From NCBI GenBank assembly GCA_015680685.1, contig MNCI01018363.1, forward strand, positions 219,403-244,547: a stretch of DNA of 25,145 bases, read 5' to 3'. Every line of letters begins with the position of its first letter. Positions within the stretch are counted from its first letter, which is position 1. The notes below the pieces were generated by a model. It saw nothing but the letters and a program-made list of their open reading frames with translations, did not search any database and had not been told where the DNA came from. This stretch comes from Gnetum montanum. Taxonomy: Eukaryota > Streptophyta > Gnetopsida > Gnetales > Gnetaceae. Below are positions 10,900 through 21,528 of the stretch, one piece after another. The translations under genes and the position numbers were made by a program.

Positions 10900-11093
10900 T
10901 ACTTGCACCTGTAAAATACAAAGATGTTTGTTGTGATGCTTGGAACCTTTGTACACCTTCAAACTAGTTTCCATAGCCCCTAGAATCTCCTAGACTCATC
11001 AAAATAAGTTCAAAACACCCTCAAATATGAAAAAACACCTTGGAATCATCATCAAAAATCAACACAAGAAGACACACACAAATAGCACATCCA

Positions 11094-11104
11094 TATATAT
11101 AAGG
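11094..11104 (+). promoter_or_regulatory. Candidate TATA box
   Basis: TATATATAAGG, about 195 bases downstream of the GGGACATCT cluster. A promoter is plausible for an LTR remnant, but no LTR ends or coding region were found to support it. Confidence 0.35.
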
Positions 11105-11159
11105 TACAATGAGGATCACACAATGATTGGGTGATTTCCTCATCAGTTTTATAATTTCA

Positions 11160-12560
11160 ACCTTATCCACACACTATGAGAATCAACTTGATAATGAAAT
11201 TAGTGTCACACGTTGAATTTGGATGTGAGATTTCTTCCTTTAGCTCCCACACACTATGCTTGATTTCCTAAACAAGTTAGGAATGTGAAATAAAAAATTA
11301 AATTAAATATATAGGTTGTATTTTTCCTGAAAATTTTGATTTTCCTTATACCACACACAATGGGCCCCACAAACCATAGGCAAAAATGCCAAGGGCTTCA
11401 CACATTGGGGAAATGAAATAAGAAAAAAAGAAATTAATTTCATATGATACTTTTCCTTGTTAGAATGGTTTCTATGGTTCCACATGTTGTTCATCTAGCT
11501 CCCACAAACCAAACTAGCTTATTTTATATAAACAAGCTACAAACATCATCTATCTATCTCCACACATTGTATGACCTTGTTTGATAGCTTGTTTAACATA
11601 AACAAGTTACCAATGCTACCCATCTAGCTCCCATACACTGTACTAACTTGTTTAATATAAACATGTTTTCAACCTAGTCCACATAGTCTATATGCTATTA
11701 TACAAGCCCAAAAAGCTATTAATCTAGTTAATATATCCCACAAGTTGTCATGCTAGGTGAAACATGCTACCAACCTAGCCCTTGGTGCTCACACACTATC
11801 TTACTAGGGGCTAAGAGATAAAAATACTATAGGAAACACCTCATAATCTTGCATACAACTAAGAAAATGTGGGAAATATTGGTTCTAGGATAAATAAAAA
11901 TTTTAAAACATTAATTATAGTTCATAAATGCTAAGAACACTATCTATCAAGATAAAATTGACCATAGTGTTGCCTGTTCAAATGCAAAAACAACCTAGTT
12001 TGCCAAAAATTAACTAAAAAAACCTAATTCATCATCAATTTGGCATGAAAAACATTGGTAACATTGTAAGAAAAAAATTCATAATGCTATCACAAGAAGG
12101 GAGGAGGCCAAGAACATTTTGTATTTTGGCAAAAAAACCATAAAAATTAGTTTTTGACCTACTAAAAATCCTAACTTGCTATCAACTAACCTTGGAAAAA
12201 CCTCAAAAATCACATTGAAATCCTAAAATCCTTTGTGCTACCTCTCTTAGCCCTAAAGGTAAAAAATGTTGACATTGTGTGGAAAAAATCCCAACAACAC
12301 TATCAATCTGGCCAATGAAAAGACTTGCAATGCTAAAAAATATGCACAAAAAGCGAAAAAAACCATGTTTTCCCAAATACACTAAGCCTTTGTAGTTTGG
12401 TAACTCCAAGTGTGACCAAATACACTATCATGATGAAATTGAGAATGAAATTGAGCTCATAAGCTAAGATTTGTGAAAAATTCATCTTCTAGGTCAAACA
12501 CACTATGCACATGTATTCAAAAAGCCTAAGTCCAACCTGAAAATGTTATCACAATGTAAT
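11160..12560. repeat. Very degenerate short-unit repeat array (core 11493-11830)
   Basis: Phrases like 'tcccacacactatg' and 'atctagctccca' recur. In the core, unit starts are near 11493, 11553, 11622, 11673, 11721 and 11773, so units are about 50-70 bases. Several units carry a small dyad of the form CTTGTTTAA-CATAAACAAG (for example 11588-11606; variants near 11517-11540 and 11648-11666). Outside the core only scattered 'cacactatg' phrases remain (11169, 11246, 11352, 12419, 12489). No gene is recognised inside. Confidence 0.55.
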
Positions 12561-12569
12561 AAAGAATAA

Positions 12570-13152
12570 AATTGAGTTCACATGTTGCTATTTGATGAGA
12601 AATTATTTTTTTTCTAGCTCAAAATAATTCCCATGTGCTTAAAAACACTAGTATGTGGGCTCCACAAATCATGACCAAAAAATACCGAGTCCTAAAAACA
12701 CTAGGATAGTAAAATCATAGCTTATTTGATCCTAAAAATGATGGTATAGTCCCCACACTTTGTCAAAACTACCAAAAAATGCTAACAAGATGAAATTACA
12801 TCACTTTCATAGTTTATTTAACCTTAAAACTCATTATTTTATACATTTTTACCTTTTTCATTGACTTATTACTACTCAACAATTTAACCTTATAATGATC
12901 AATATAAAAAATAATATTATTTTGTGTAATTTTACTTTATTTTTGACCTTTTTTAACCAACATATTATGCATATGCCACTTGATATGACTTTGTTGACAT
13001 GTAGGATTGGGTGAGGAAGATGTGGGGATGGTTCAAATTACTTTTAAGCTTAATTGGACCCTCTTGGCAATGTCAATCAAATAATTGAGCATGAATACTT
13101 AAGCTTTGAGCCTAGAAGCATTTTGACCATATAGCCTTAATATCCTAGAATG
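12570..13152. other. AT-rich DNA with no recognised gene
   Basis: Mostly A/T-rich text. A short plus-strand frame near 12995-13085 reads DWVRKMWGWFKLLLSL and is protein-like, but it is bounded by stops. Confidence 0.4.
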
Positions 13153-13428
13153 GCCTAACTTCTCTTAACCTTGAGACTAGAAACATCATAGAAGATCCCT
13201 TAGTTCAAACCTCCATTACAACCCATAATGGTGAGGAGAAAACACTAGAAGATAAGTTATTCATTCAAACATCAATTTTCCCACACATCACAAAATCCCC
13301 ACAAGGTAATATTAAAGCCTTCATATGGCCCTTACTACTTCTAATATTGACATGTTTGCTTTTACTAGTATTGGTCTTTGTTTGCAAACTTGAACGAGAT
13401 TGTGACATTGATGGATCTTGTAGCTTGT
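13153..13428 (+). other. Possible reading frame with one membrane segment (no start codon)
   Basis: Plus-strand frame open for about 91 codons after a TAG at about 13150, ending at TAA (13426-13428). It has no ATG near its start, so it could only be an exon or a broken ORF. A hydrophobic run of about 20 residues (WPLLLLILTCLLLLVLVFVC) is followed by basic KLER, as in a single-pass membrane segment. I do not recognise the protein. AT-rich noncoding DNA can produce Leu/Ile-rich frames by chance, so this is a weak call. Confidence 0.2.
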
Positions 13429-13429
13429 A

Positions 13430-14340
13430 ACAGGCAAGCCTACATGGCCCCATATCCATTTGGCTTCTTAAAACATTGCAAATTTTTTATAAATCTATAA
13501 AGTAAGAATACAACATTTCCAAGATATTCCAATCATGTCTCATAGTGGCCAATGTTTGCTTGTTGTCTCATGTTCTCTCATCATCTCGTACTTCTTTAAA
13601 TTGTTTTCATGATTTCTTTAAGTTGTGTTTGCACGATGAGCTTGAAGTCATTAGAGAGGTTCTACCTATTGTAGTAGTAAGTCACCACAAAATCTCAACA
13701 CATGAGACTTGGAGAGCTTATTTAACTATGTTGAAAGTGCTTATTTAACATGAGACTCTGTAGCATGCTCTGACTATGTAGTAGCATATAATGATGAAAA
13801 TTTCTCTATACAACTATTGTCTTGTATGTAACTCTGACTATCATTTTTAGTTGTCTACTAACATCATTAATAAATCAAATAGCTCTCCTATAAGACAAGC
13901 TCTAAATTTGAACAACATATATAGAGAATGAAAAATTTTATAGAAAATTGTAATCTTCAATTTTGAGCTCTTTGTTAGCTAACTTCCCAATGCTATATCA
14001 CAAAAATTTTCCTAAATAGAGTAACAAATTGAGGTAAATATATTATTCAAGAATATTAGAATCACATAAAGATGAAAATATTTTCTATGTTAAATTGATT
14101 TAGAACTACCACTTATTGAAGCTATATTATTCAATTAGGATAATAGGAATAAGCTAAACCTCAATTCATAGAGAAAACAACCTATTAAAAAAACTAGCAA
14201 TTCATTCAAATGTAGCTATGCAATATTTAAGCTAGAAAAAATAAGGACAAGTTATTGAATTTCAACTACTAACTAAGAGATGAAAGCTAAAGGAGATAGA
14301 AAAATCCTATTCAAAATGCCATTATGTGAAAACAATATTT
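13430..14340. other. Stretch without recognised genes
   Basis: Short open frames on both strands look random. No repeats or RNA genes were seen. Confidence 0.45.
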
Positions 14341-14344
14341 ACCA

Positions 14345-15345
14345 GCTTTTCTAAGAAATTCATCCCTTCCCTTAAAATGGCTTCTACTCTAGGCTTTATA
14401 TATTAGCCACTAGTAGTTACAATAGTTATAAAATTTAAGATTTCATGTCTTACATTTTCCTCATATAGCTATAGACCATTTGATAATTGTTTGGTTCCTT
14501 GGTAAATCCTTCTCATCCTTTGAATCTAGAGACCTTTAATGAATAATTGTTGAGATAACCTATCATGATTGAGGAGAAACTTAATATCCTTATTCATTGC
14601 ATTTAATTCAATATTATTAAGCTTTTTAAGGATCTCTTTAACACTTTTTTCTCCCAAACTTGATTTGGTTATGAAATTAGTTATCTCTATTAATGTTGCT
14701 CCTACAATAGAAAAAGCTTGTTCTAATTTTATCTTCTTCTTAGTAGTTTCATTCATAATTTTAGTAACTACCATCATCATCATATTCAAAGGACCCTATT
14801 TATACTAAGGTAGAAAATATTTTTTGGTTCTAGCTAAATTAAACAATTCTTGTGCTTTTCTTTTCATTTCTAAGAAACTGATCTATTTCTCTTGAATTTC
14901 TATAATTTCATCCCTTATCTCCTTCATCCAATCCTTGCTATAATTTATTTTATTGATTATTTTCTTAAAACATGGTAGAGTTAGATGTGAATGATCTAGA
15001 GCATTTTCCTTTTTGCCTTGCTCCAATCCTAGCTCAAAATAGCTAATCTTTCCTGTAATTGCAATGTGGTTTGTTCTTTATTTTCAAGTAATGATATCTT
15101 AATGGTAATTATTTCTTTAAGCTAATAATTTTCTTCTTTGAAGCTTTGCAAGTCATTTTGTATCTTGGATGTCTCTTATTCATTTTACATAAGGAACTCC
15201 TTTAGCTTAGTTGTTTAATTGCTAGCTATTTTACCCATATCTTTAATCAAAGTTGCTATTGTTTTTGACATGTCTTGATGAGACATCACTAGCTTTTATC
15301 TTTTAGTTTATGGATCATCCTCTTTATATTGGAAGAAGACACTGG
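14345..15345 (-). pseudogene. Decayed coiled-coil reading frame, unknown function
   Basis: Minus-strand frame segments start near the ATG at 15286 (MSHQDMSKTIATLIKDMGK). They continue through a stretch rich in Lys, Glu, Leu and Gln (ETSKIQNDLQSFKEEN, LLENKEQTTLQLQERLAIL). After a frameshift near 15020 the text reads WMKEIRDEIIEIQEK, then an 87-codon open stretch (14789-14526) containing EQAFSIVGATLIEITNF and EKSVKEILKKLNN. The heptad-like spacing suggests a coiled coil. At least five stops and two frameshifts break it. It lies just beyond the 3' LTR of the copia element, and it may be the far half of the frame at 22540-23851, split by that insertion (inference). No family recognised. Confidence 0.45.
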
Positions 15346-15968
15346 TCTTTGTTGATGATTGTTGAACTTAGAGGAGAGGGGGAGGGGGAAAATGAATAAG
15401 TTTCTCAAATAAAAAATTCTTTAAAACAAAGCATACACCAAAATTAACATGGTTCCCCAACTTGGGTAGTCCACACTTAGAAGGTAGTTTGCAAGCATAC
15501 CTATGGAATTTGTTGCTCTCAAATGTGGTTTCAAGGGTACCATACCCTATACAAGCTCTATGCTTTGCAATGGATTGATTCACTACTACAAACTCACTCA
15601 ACCTCATAGGGTCTTGACTAGCTTAGAATGTGGTTTCTAGGATCCCATAACCTTTACAACTTGAGCTCTATTGCGAAGTGTTGTGGTGCTACACCAACAC
15701 TCAATCCTTTAGTATCTCAACAAGCTCAAGGAGGAGGCCTTTCCTCAAGAAGCACATAAACCCTATAGGGCAACAGAAGAGAATAACAATCACAAGGAAA
15801 TAATGCAACTAAGTTTGATAATGTTTTCAATTTGAGCTATAGCTCACTTTGACCAATTACAATAGACAAAACATTTTACAATGAAGAACAATAATGATTA
15901 CAATGATTACTTGATGAATACAATTGATAGTACATAATGCTTGTACATGTCTCTATGAGAATGAAGTT

Positions 15969-15978
15969 TCTTTATAGC
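15969..15978 (-). promoter_or_regulatory. TATA box of the copia LTR
   Basis: Minus-strand GCTATAAAGA, about 50 bases downstream of the AGACAT motif cluster and within the 3' LTR. This is the expected U3 promoter position. Confidence 0.55.
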
Positions 15979-16028
15979 CAATATGTTTCTAAAATCACCT
16001 CGAAGAAATGGCTAATTAATGATCAATG

Positions 16029-16287
16029 GAGATGTCTTCTCTGAGATTGAGACATATTTTTGCAATGGACCTTCATTTTGAAAAGACATATTCTTCAAGA
16101 TTGAGATGTCTTTCTACATTAGACATTGATTCTATAAAGACGTCTTCTTCTCATGAAATATGTCTTTTTGTCCAGAAAGACATATGCTATTTTTCAAAGA
16201 CATCTTCTCTGGTGATACCTTTAATTCTACCAAGATGTCTTCATTTCCATGGAGACATCTTAAATCTATCTTTTATGTTAGACATGT
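16029..16287 (-). promoter_or_regulatory. U3 enhancer-like cluster of AGACAT/ATGTCT motifs
   Basis: About twelve copies of the hexamer AGACAT, its complement ATGTCT or close variants lie in 259 bases, often extended to AGACATCTTC. Approximate starts are 16030, 16049, 16083, 16103, 16120, 16138, 16159, 16177, 16197, 16232, 16252 and 16279. They alternate in strand. Repeated short motifs upstream of the TATA box are typical of LTR promoters. Confidence 0.6.
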
Positions 16288-16457
16288 TTCTTGAAAATAA
16301 TTCTTCAATGCTAAGGCTTCCTTCTTTGTTCCTTGTCCACATTCTTGAACTTCCACATGACTTCTTGTATTAATCTAAGTTGTACAAACACAACAACCAT
16401 ACAAACATCCTTGTGCTCCATTTTTCATAACATTTTGACATACCAAAAGGTCAAAAA

Positions 16458-16468
16458 TCTCCCCAGTT
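16458..16468 (-). other. Candidate polypurine tract
   Basis: Minus-strand AACTGGGGAGA, just before the likely 3' LTR start. Copia elements commonly have GGGGGAGA there. A second purine tract, AAAAAGGGGGAAA, lies at 16540-16552; either could be the plus-strand primer. Confidence 0.5.
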
Positions 16469-16959
16469 TTTGTTATGTTCAAAACTTAAGAAAATGGGTT
16501 AGTAGACATGCAAATATCCAAATATATCCATAACTATACTTTCCCCCTTTTTGAATAGCATCAAAAAGAATAAAGGACATAAAATTATCTCTAAAAACCA
16601 ATAAATATTTTAAGACATATAAATTCCTATGGCATCCAAGGACTAGGATAAAGAGTTGAGGTTCAAGGTTGTTTGATAAAATGTGGAAAATGATGAAATG
16701 ATGTAAATGAAAAAGTGAAGATAAAAAGTATGCCACATAGAGATATAAAAGGAAAAAACCATTTGTCTATAACTCTTCTACAAACTATCATGTGGCCAAT
16801 TATCCACATGAATCCACAACTATCAAAACAACCATCTATCTAGTATTACATCAATTACATATGTGAAAAGTCCCAAAAATCACATATGTGAGAAAAAAAA
16901 ACTTCTCCTACCATTTTTAACAACAACAAAAAGGAGATTCAATCTTCCAAGGTCTCTAA

Positions 16960-18562
16960 TTACTAGCCTTGATCGCATCCTCAAATTCTAAGTCTACTAC
17001 TACTCTAAATGGATGATAAGCCTCCTCCTCATCATCATTGCTAGTGCTCTGTCAGCTTGATCGCTATGTGTCCTCATCAAAGAAGTCAATCTAATGAATG
17101 GGAGCTTGATGGGAATGAATATTCACTTGAAATTGAGATAAATTTAGAGGATCTAGCTAAAATGGAGGTTGCTAAGGTGGTACCCATTGGGACGTGGTCC
17201 CAAAGATAGTCTCCATATCCCACTACTCAAAAGAGTTGGGAGCATCAACTGATGAAGGAACAAAATGAATAGGTAGTGTAGAACCAAGATTCTTAGGCTA
17301 TTGCATGGGAACATAACATTCCTCTTGGACAAAAGCTAGTAGTGCCTTAGCCTCTAAATCAAACTCCATCCCTCAGTCATAAGCATGTAAAGGACAAGAT
17401 TCTGTAGAATGCCTTGGAAGGAACATCCTCCTCACTATTAGAAATAGGAGGAATAGTATCCTCTTTGAAATATTATCCATTGGAAGAAGGTGAAATACCA
17501 GTTGTATCCAAACTCTTACATAAGTAAGAGAGGCTTCTTCCAAGCTTCCCAATGGCTCATGTAAAGGCTCAGAGAAGCTTCTTTAGTAAAGAACTAATTT
17601 GAGCACCTGTGGATTTTGATCTTCTCAACTTAGGAGATGTCTCCTTCTTCTTATATGATTTAGTGCTAGGCCCTTTTTTTCCACATTTCAAAGACTCCTC
17701 TTCTAAACATATTCATTGAGGCTCTCTTGCCTTCGAGCAAAGGCATCTCTAAAATCTGCACACCCTTCTGATGGATCCAAAAGTTGATGAAATAGGGTTG
17801 CCCAAGGATTCTTTCCTTGGTAAATACACTAAGCATGTCTCGATAGAGCATATGACTTAGATGTAATGGTATTCATGTGAAAAGAAAATAAAGCACATAG
17901 GCTTGGGGTGGAAGTAGATGACTGTAACTTTTTACTTTTACCATAATGTTATATAATACAATAAGGGATAAGGTGAAAGCATTAGGAGTCATCAAGCTCC
18001 TCTCAACATGACCTTTATCAAATTTAACATCTTTTCTAAACAATACATTATAAAATTCATCATATGCTATAGGCATGATACCCTTTGAATAAATGTCCTA
18101 CGTGGAATCAATTGTTACTTGGAAGACATTGGAATTGGAGATCCTAAGGATTGCATTCACAACTTGGGGAGAGACCTCAATGAGAAGACCCCCAACCATG
18201 GAACTGAATGCTCCAACAACAACATTAGTAATAGAAATACTACAATAGAATTCTCTATTTAATACTTTAGGAACTAGAAAACTCATTGCAATGAAACAGC
18301 CCCAATTCAAAGATTTAAAGTAATCCATAAATGTAGTTTGTCTATGGATAGGGAAAGACAAAGAATGTTCAATACTGATGCTGGTAGTTCGGGTGGCCTC
18401 AAACATGTCTTGTGCACTTACATTGCACAATTGGGGCATGTAAGTGAGTGGTGTGTTACTTGAACATTCTTTGGATTTCTTCTTTGGTGATGCCCTAGAT
18501 ATTCCAACCTTCTTGTGAACCATCTTTGATAAAATTGCTATAGATGATGGAGCCCTAGTCAT
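16960..18562 (-). pseudogene. Extra ORF with putative plant transposon protein domain (PF20167-like)
   Basis: Starts at ATG 18562 (MTRAPSSIAILSKM) with a basic, Ser-rich N-terminus. The domain then runs MDYFKSLNWGCF, LNREFYCSISIT (family 'vrEFYanl'), IEVSPQVVNAILRISN (family 'v..i...lg.p'), LMTPNAFTLSLIVLYNI, SHLLPPQAYVLYFLF and GQPYFINFWIHQKGVQI (family 'lpfp.lit.l...gv'). The frame from 18562 to 17666 is continuous except for a TAG at 18098-18100 and a TGA at 17873-17875. After a frameshift at the T7 run 17674-17680 (plus strand), a Lys/Ser-rich and then acidic tail runs to about 16960 with more stops. It sits where pol/env would be in this copia element, in the same strand. The family's function is not established. 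It could also be a captured or inserted ORF. Confidence 0.6.
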
Positions 18563-18657
18563 CTTAGTGGGGTTAAATGAGAGAATATGACAAAGAAATG
18601 GGGGCTTTGACTTTAATAGTAGTAGAGAAGAAAAGCTTTCAATGAAAAAGAATACAT

Positions 18658-18666
18658 GTTTTATAG
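18658..18666 (-). promoter_or_regulatory. Candidate TATA box of the extra ORF
   Basis: Minus-strand CTATAAAAC, about 100 bases upstream of the ATG at 18562, which would leave a leader of about 65-70 nt. It lies directly downstream of a second AGACAT motif cluster. Confidence 0.45.
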
Positions 18667-18669
18667 AGG

Positions 18670-18805
18670 GAAGACATCTTATCCACATTTTAAAACAACA
18701 TTAGATTCATTTTAGACATAATAGATGTCTTTCCCATGAAGTAATAAAAATCATAGAGGTCTTTGTTTATGAGTAGACATATTTCATTTTGAATAGACAT
18801 CTTTG
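18670..18805 (-). promoter_or_regulatory. Second AGACAT/ATGTCT motif cluster, upstream of the extra ORF
   Basis: Five copies of the same motif as in the LTR: near 18672 (agacatctt), 18714 (agacata), 18725 (gatgtcttt), 18775 (agacatatt) and 18793 (agacatctt). Like the LTR cluster, they stand just upstream of a TATA box on the minus strand. Confidence 0.45.
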
Positions 18806-19059
18806 CAAAAACAGGATGGGGTTTGGAAAAAGCTACCAATGGACTATAGTCTTAATAGATACTTTCAAAAATAGAAATGCACCTCTACTTACCTACTATT
18901 GTATTGAAAAGTAATGGTACTTAGAGAGCTAGATAAGGAGTTTCCTCTTTTTGAGGATTCCTTTCTCAACTAAACTTCTTGAATATCTAAAGCTTGGATT
19001 CCTCTTACAAATTTTTTGGAGAGAGTATCTTCATTCCCTTATTCTTACCTTTTAATTCT

Positions 19060-20298
19060 TCATTCTTTCTTAGTTCCTTTGTTCTTTTGAGTTGATATCC
19101 AATCTCCCTTATGATCTTGCAAAAAATAATTTCTTGGTGCACTTTGATAAGACCAAGAAGTTATATGATATGAACAACTATTTATATGATAGTAATTGAG
19201 ATTACATCCCATTTTATGCCCTAAGTTATGATAATAATAGCACACAATCCTGCTATGGTAGTATGAAAAATTAGGATGATCAAACATTTTAGGTTCATTT
19301 TTATGGATAGGAGCTTCCTCTAGTTTTTGTGTATCACCGTTCTTCTTTAGAGGATCATTTATTTGTGATGGGTTTATAGATAATGATTGCTCTACATCCT
19401 AGACCACTCTTATCATGTGGAATTCTTCCATATCCCAACACCATTCGAAGAGATTCATTTTTCTTTACCAATCTTTCATTTACTAATTTGACATTTGCAA
19501 CTTCCACTTTGGCCTATTCCAAGGATGAGGTTAGCTTTTCATTCTCAACCCTTAGGTATGAGAGTTTTTTGGTAACATCATAAATAGTCAAATTCAACAA
19601 AGATATTTCTTGATCCTTAGATTTGACCTTTTTATCTATCTTATTGCAAAGATTTTGGAAAGACAAGCTCATTGCATAAAATATTAAATCTCTCTTCATC
19701 ATTATGGTCATCATATGATGAATCAGTATCATAATTAGTGAGGGCCATGTAAATGACATGAGAATTTTTCGCATCATCCTATACTTCTTCCTCACTCTGC
19801 TTCCCATCATCCCAACTTATATAGAAGTTTGTTTTCTTTACCTTGTCAATAGATTTATTCTTGGATTACAACCTGATATTGCTAGGATATCTGAAGGCCA
19901 TATGACCTTCTCCTCCACAAATCCAACATCCTATAGTATAGTAATCTAAGTTAGAATTCAATTTTTTTTACCTATTTCTTTACCCTTTTTCTAATTTGAT
20001 CTTTGTTGTTATTCCCTTTGTTTCTCCTTGTTATCAGTCATTATAGCTTCCTTGTCAGAAATAGAATCTCATCTTCATTGCCCTCATCATTCTCATTAAG
20101 CTTCTTCTCCCTTGTGGAAGTCTTTAGAATAATAGGTCTTTCTTGGATGTCTTCTTCATTTAGGAGATTCATTTCATAAGCAATGAGAGAACTTTGAAGC
20201 TCTTCAAATTTTAACATTGAGATATCTTTGATTTCTTCCATGGTTGTGACGTTCATTCTAAACTCTAGTTGAAGAGTTCTAATCATTTTGGTGATGAC
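19060..20298 (-). pseudogene. copia gag, C-terminal part, broken
   Basis: Second half of the gag polyprotein (gag-polypeptide of LTR copia type, UBN2-like). From 20298: NVITKMIRTL, VTTMEEIKDISMLKFEELQ and LIAYEMNLLNEED, matching the family's 'vtaIeEakDlstltldELigsLktyE'. A zinc knuckle CWICGGEGH at 19928-19887 keeps C, C and H, but the last Cys is Tyr. Next is a Lys/Glu-rich coiled stretch (19680-19514), then SLRMVLGYGRIPHDKSGLGC near 19460-19385, a tail motif known from plant copia gags. A second knuckle-like VCYYYHNLGH with a later Cys lies near 19255-19215. Stops and frameshifts separate these pieces. The protein would package element RNA in virus-like particles in the cytoplasm. Confidence 0.83.
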
Positions 20299-20303
20299 AT
20301 TGC
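20299..20303. repeat. Target-site duplication ATTGC, left
   Basis: ATTGC directly before the TG of the inserted LTR; repeated at 21714-21718. Confidence 0.88.
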
Positions 20304-21107
20304 TGTAACGAAGAAAAACATCAATCATTGGAAATACCGAACGAAAGTCTGTGTAGACAGTTTTAACTATGGATCCATGTGAGGGCCATGCTGGAGAAAG
20401 AAATGAATCCGAGGTTCCCTGAATGGTCTTTTCAATTAGACAGGGACTTACTTAATCAGTAACATTTTTGTAATAATTTGATGGAAAAATGACAACTCTT
20501 TATGAGGAGATGTAATATTGTTAATCCAAAAAAAAAAAAAAATTGAAAATGATGCAAATGATTTAGAGCGATTGCCAAATTCGTATAAATGAGATTCAAG
20601 GAATCGGACTTGTAGAGAGTATGACCACAAGATTTGAGATTTGATTTATGAACACAATATGTTGGATGCAATGATTACAGGTAGGCTTCGGTTTGGACAA
20701 AGCACATACCAGTAGCAAGAAAGAAGATGGAACAAGCAAGGGTCAATCTACCTTGTTCTAGCCAATCTGGATGCAAGGAAGTTAGACCCTGGGGGCAGAA
20801 TATCTGTCAGCCGACTATTTCTGATCAAGGGTTCTTTCCAATCAACTCCAATACACTCACGATCGTTGATCCTCTTTTTCTCTCTTGCCAGCTTTGAAGG
20901 AGAAAAATTTTGCCAACCCCTTTGATCTTCGTCAGCTGGAGCATTTATAAGGTTCAGGTGAAGAGGATAACGCAGTTTAAGTGACGCGTGTCCTGAACTC
21001 ATAAGATATCATTAACCCAATGTGTTGTCATTGAAGCTTGTGGCGCTATGCTGTGTAGCACGTCGTAAACTACTCTTGTTTGGGCTTTGGCAACAGACTG
21101 TCCTTTG

Positions 21108-21120
21108 ATTACGCTGTAAT
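21108..21120. repeat. TTACGCTG-type dyad
   Basis: ATTACGCTGTAAT, a short dyad (ATTAC/GTAAT). It is one of a family of related sites inside the solo LTR; others are near 21184, 21307 and 21479. Confidence 0.6.
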
Positions 21121-21306
21121 ATGCTAGAGAGCGTATTATGGTGTATGAAGTACTAATGTTTGAATTGTGCTGTTGTTACTTGCATTACGCTGCATTACAC
21201 TAAATTACACATCATAGCATAATTTAGCGTAAAATAATGAAACTGCAAAATTTGAAGTATTGTTGCCGCACTTCCTCTATTTCTGATCAATCCCTTTCGG
21301 GGTTTT

Positions 21307-21336
21307 ATTACGCTGCACTGCGTAACGCAGCATAAT
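21307..21336. repeat. Inverted repeat ATTACGCTGC / GCAGCATAAT
   Basis: 10-bp arms with one mismatch and a 10-nt spacer containing a further CTGCGTAAC-like half-site. Confidence 0.75.
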
Positions 21337-21478
21337 GGGCCCCTTTAACCAGGGAATAAAATCTATTGGAATGCATAGCATGCTACAGATCATTGCTTAA
21401 GCCTTGATATTTTTGCTGGGTTGCCAGAGTCTTGAATGTTTCCCATTTTTTTTGATGCTGCGGTAGACTATCTTTGAT

Positions 21479-21528
21479 ATTACGCTGCGTATCGTAGCAT
21501 TGCACTATGTTGTGTAATGCAGCGTAAT
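21479..21528. repeat. Inverted repeat ATTACGCTGC / GCAGCGTAAT
   Basis: Perfect 10-bp arms (21479-21488 and 21519-21528) around a 30-nt spacer, in the solo LTR. Confidence 0.85.

Larger units (their letters stand above)
15350..16456 (-). repeat. 3' LTR of the copia-type element
   Basis: About 1.1 kb, reading ...ATCATCAACA at its minus-strand end (15350). Its terminal 130 bases match the 5' LTR remnant, including the phrase 'accaaaattaacatggttcc' and 'gtagtccacactta'. Its first bases match too (gaaaaatggagcacaaggat, against gaaaaatgaagcacaaggat at the 5' LTR). The far edge is either about 16430 (where 5' LTR similarity stops, at TGAAAAATG) or 16456 (just after a purine tract). It contains a TATA box and a motif cluster; see those entries. 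Confidence 0.7.

Noticed and set aside
11303-12409. Open frames at 11303-11494 and 12203-12409
   Set aside because: They fall in the degenerate repeat region, with no domain and repeat-derived wording.
16026-16533. Plus-strand open frames of 115 and 66 codons
   Set aside because: They run antisense through the U3 motif array of the 3' LTR; the repeated AGACATCT motif happens to lack stops in that frame.
20527-20542. A-run as a poly(A) tail of a retroposed gene
   Set aside because: It lies inside the solo LTR, far from its ends, with no coding sequence upstream.
20748-21002. Minus-strand open frame of 84 codons with a basic, Arg-rich sequence
   Set aside because: Lies within the solo LTR, has no recognised domain, and LTRs do not usually code; probably chance in the GC-richer block.
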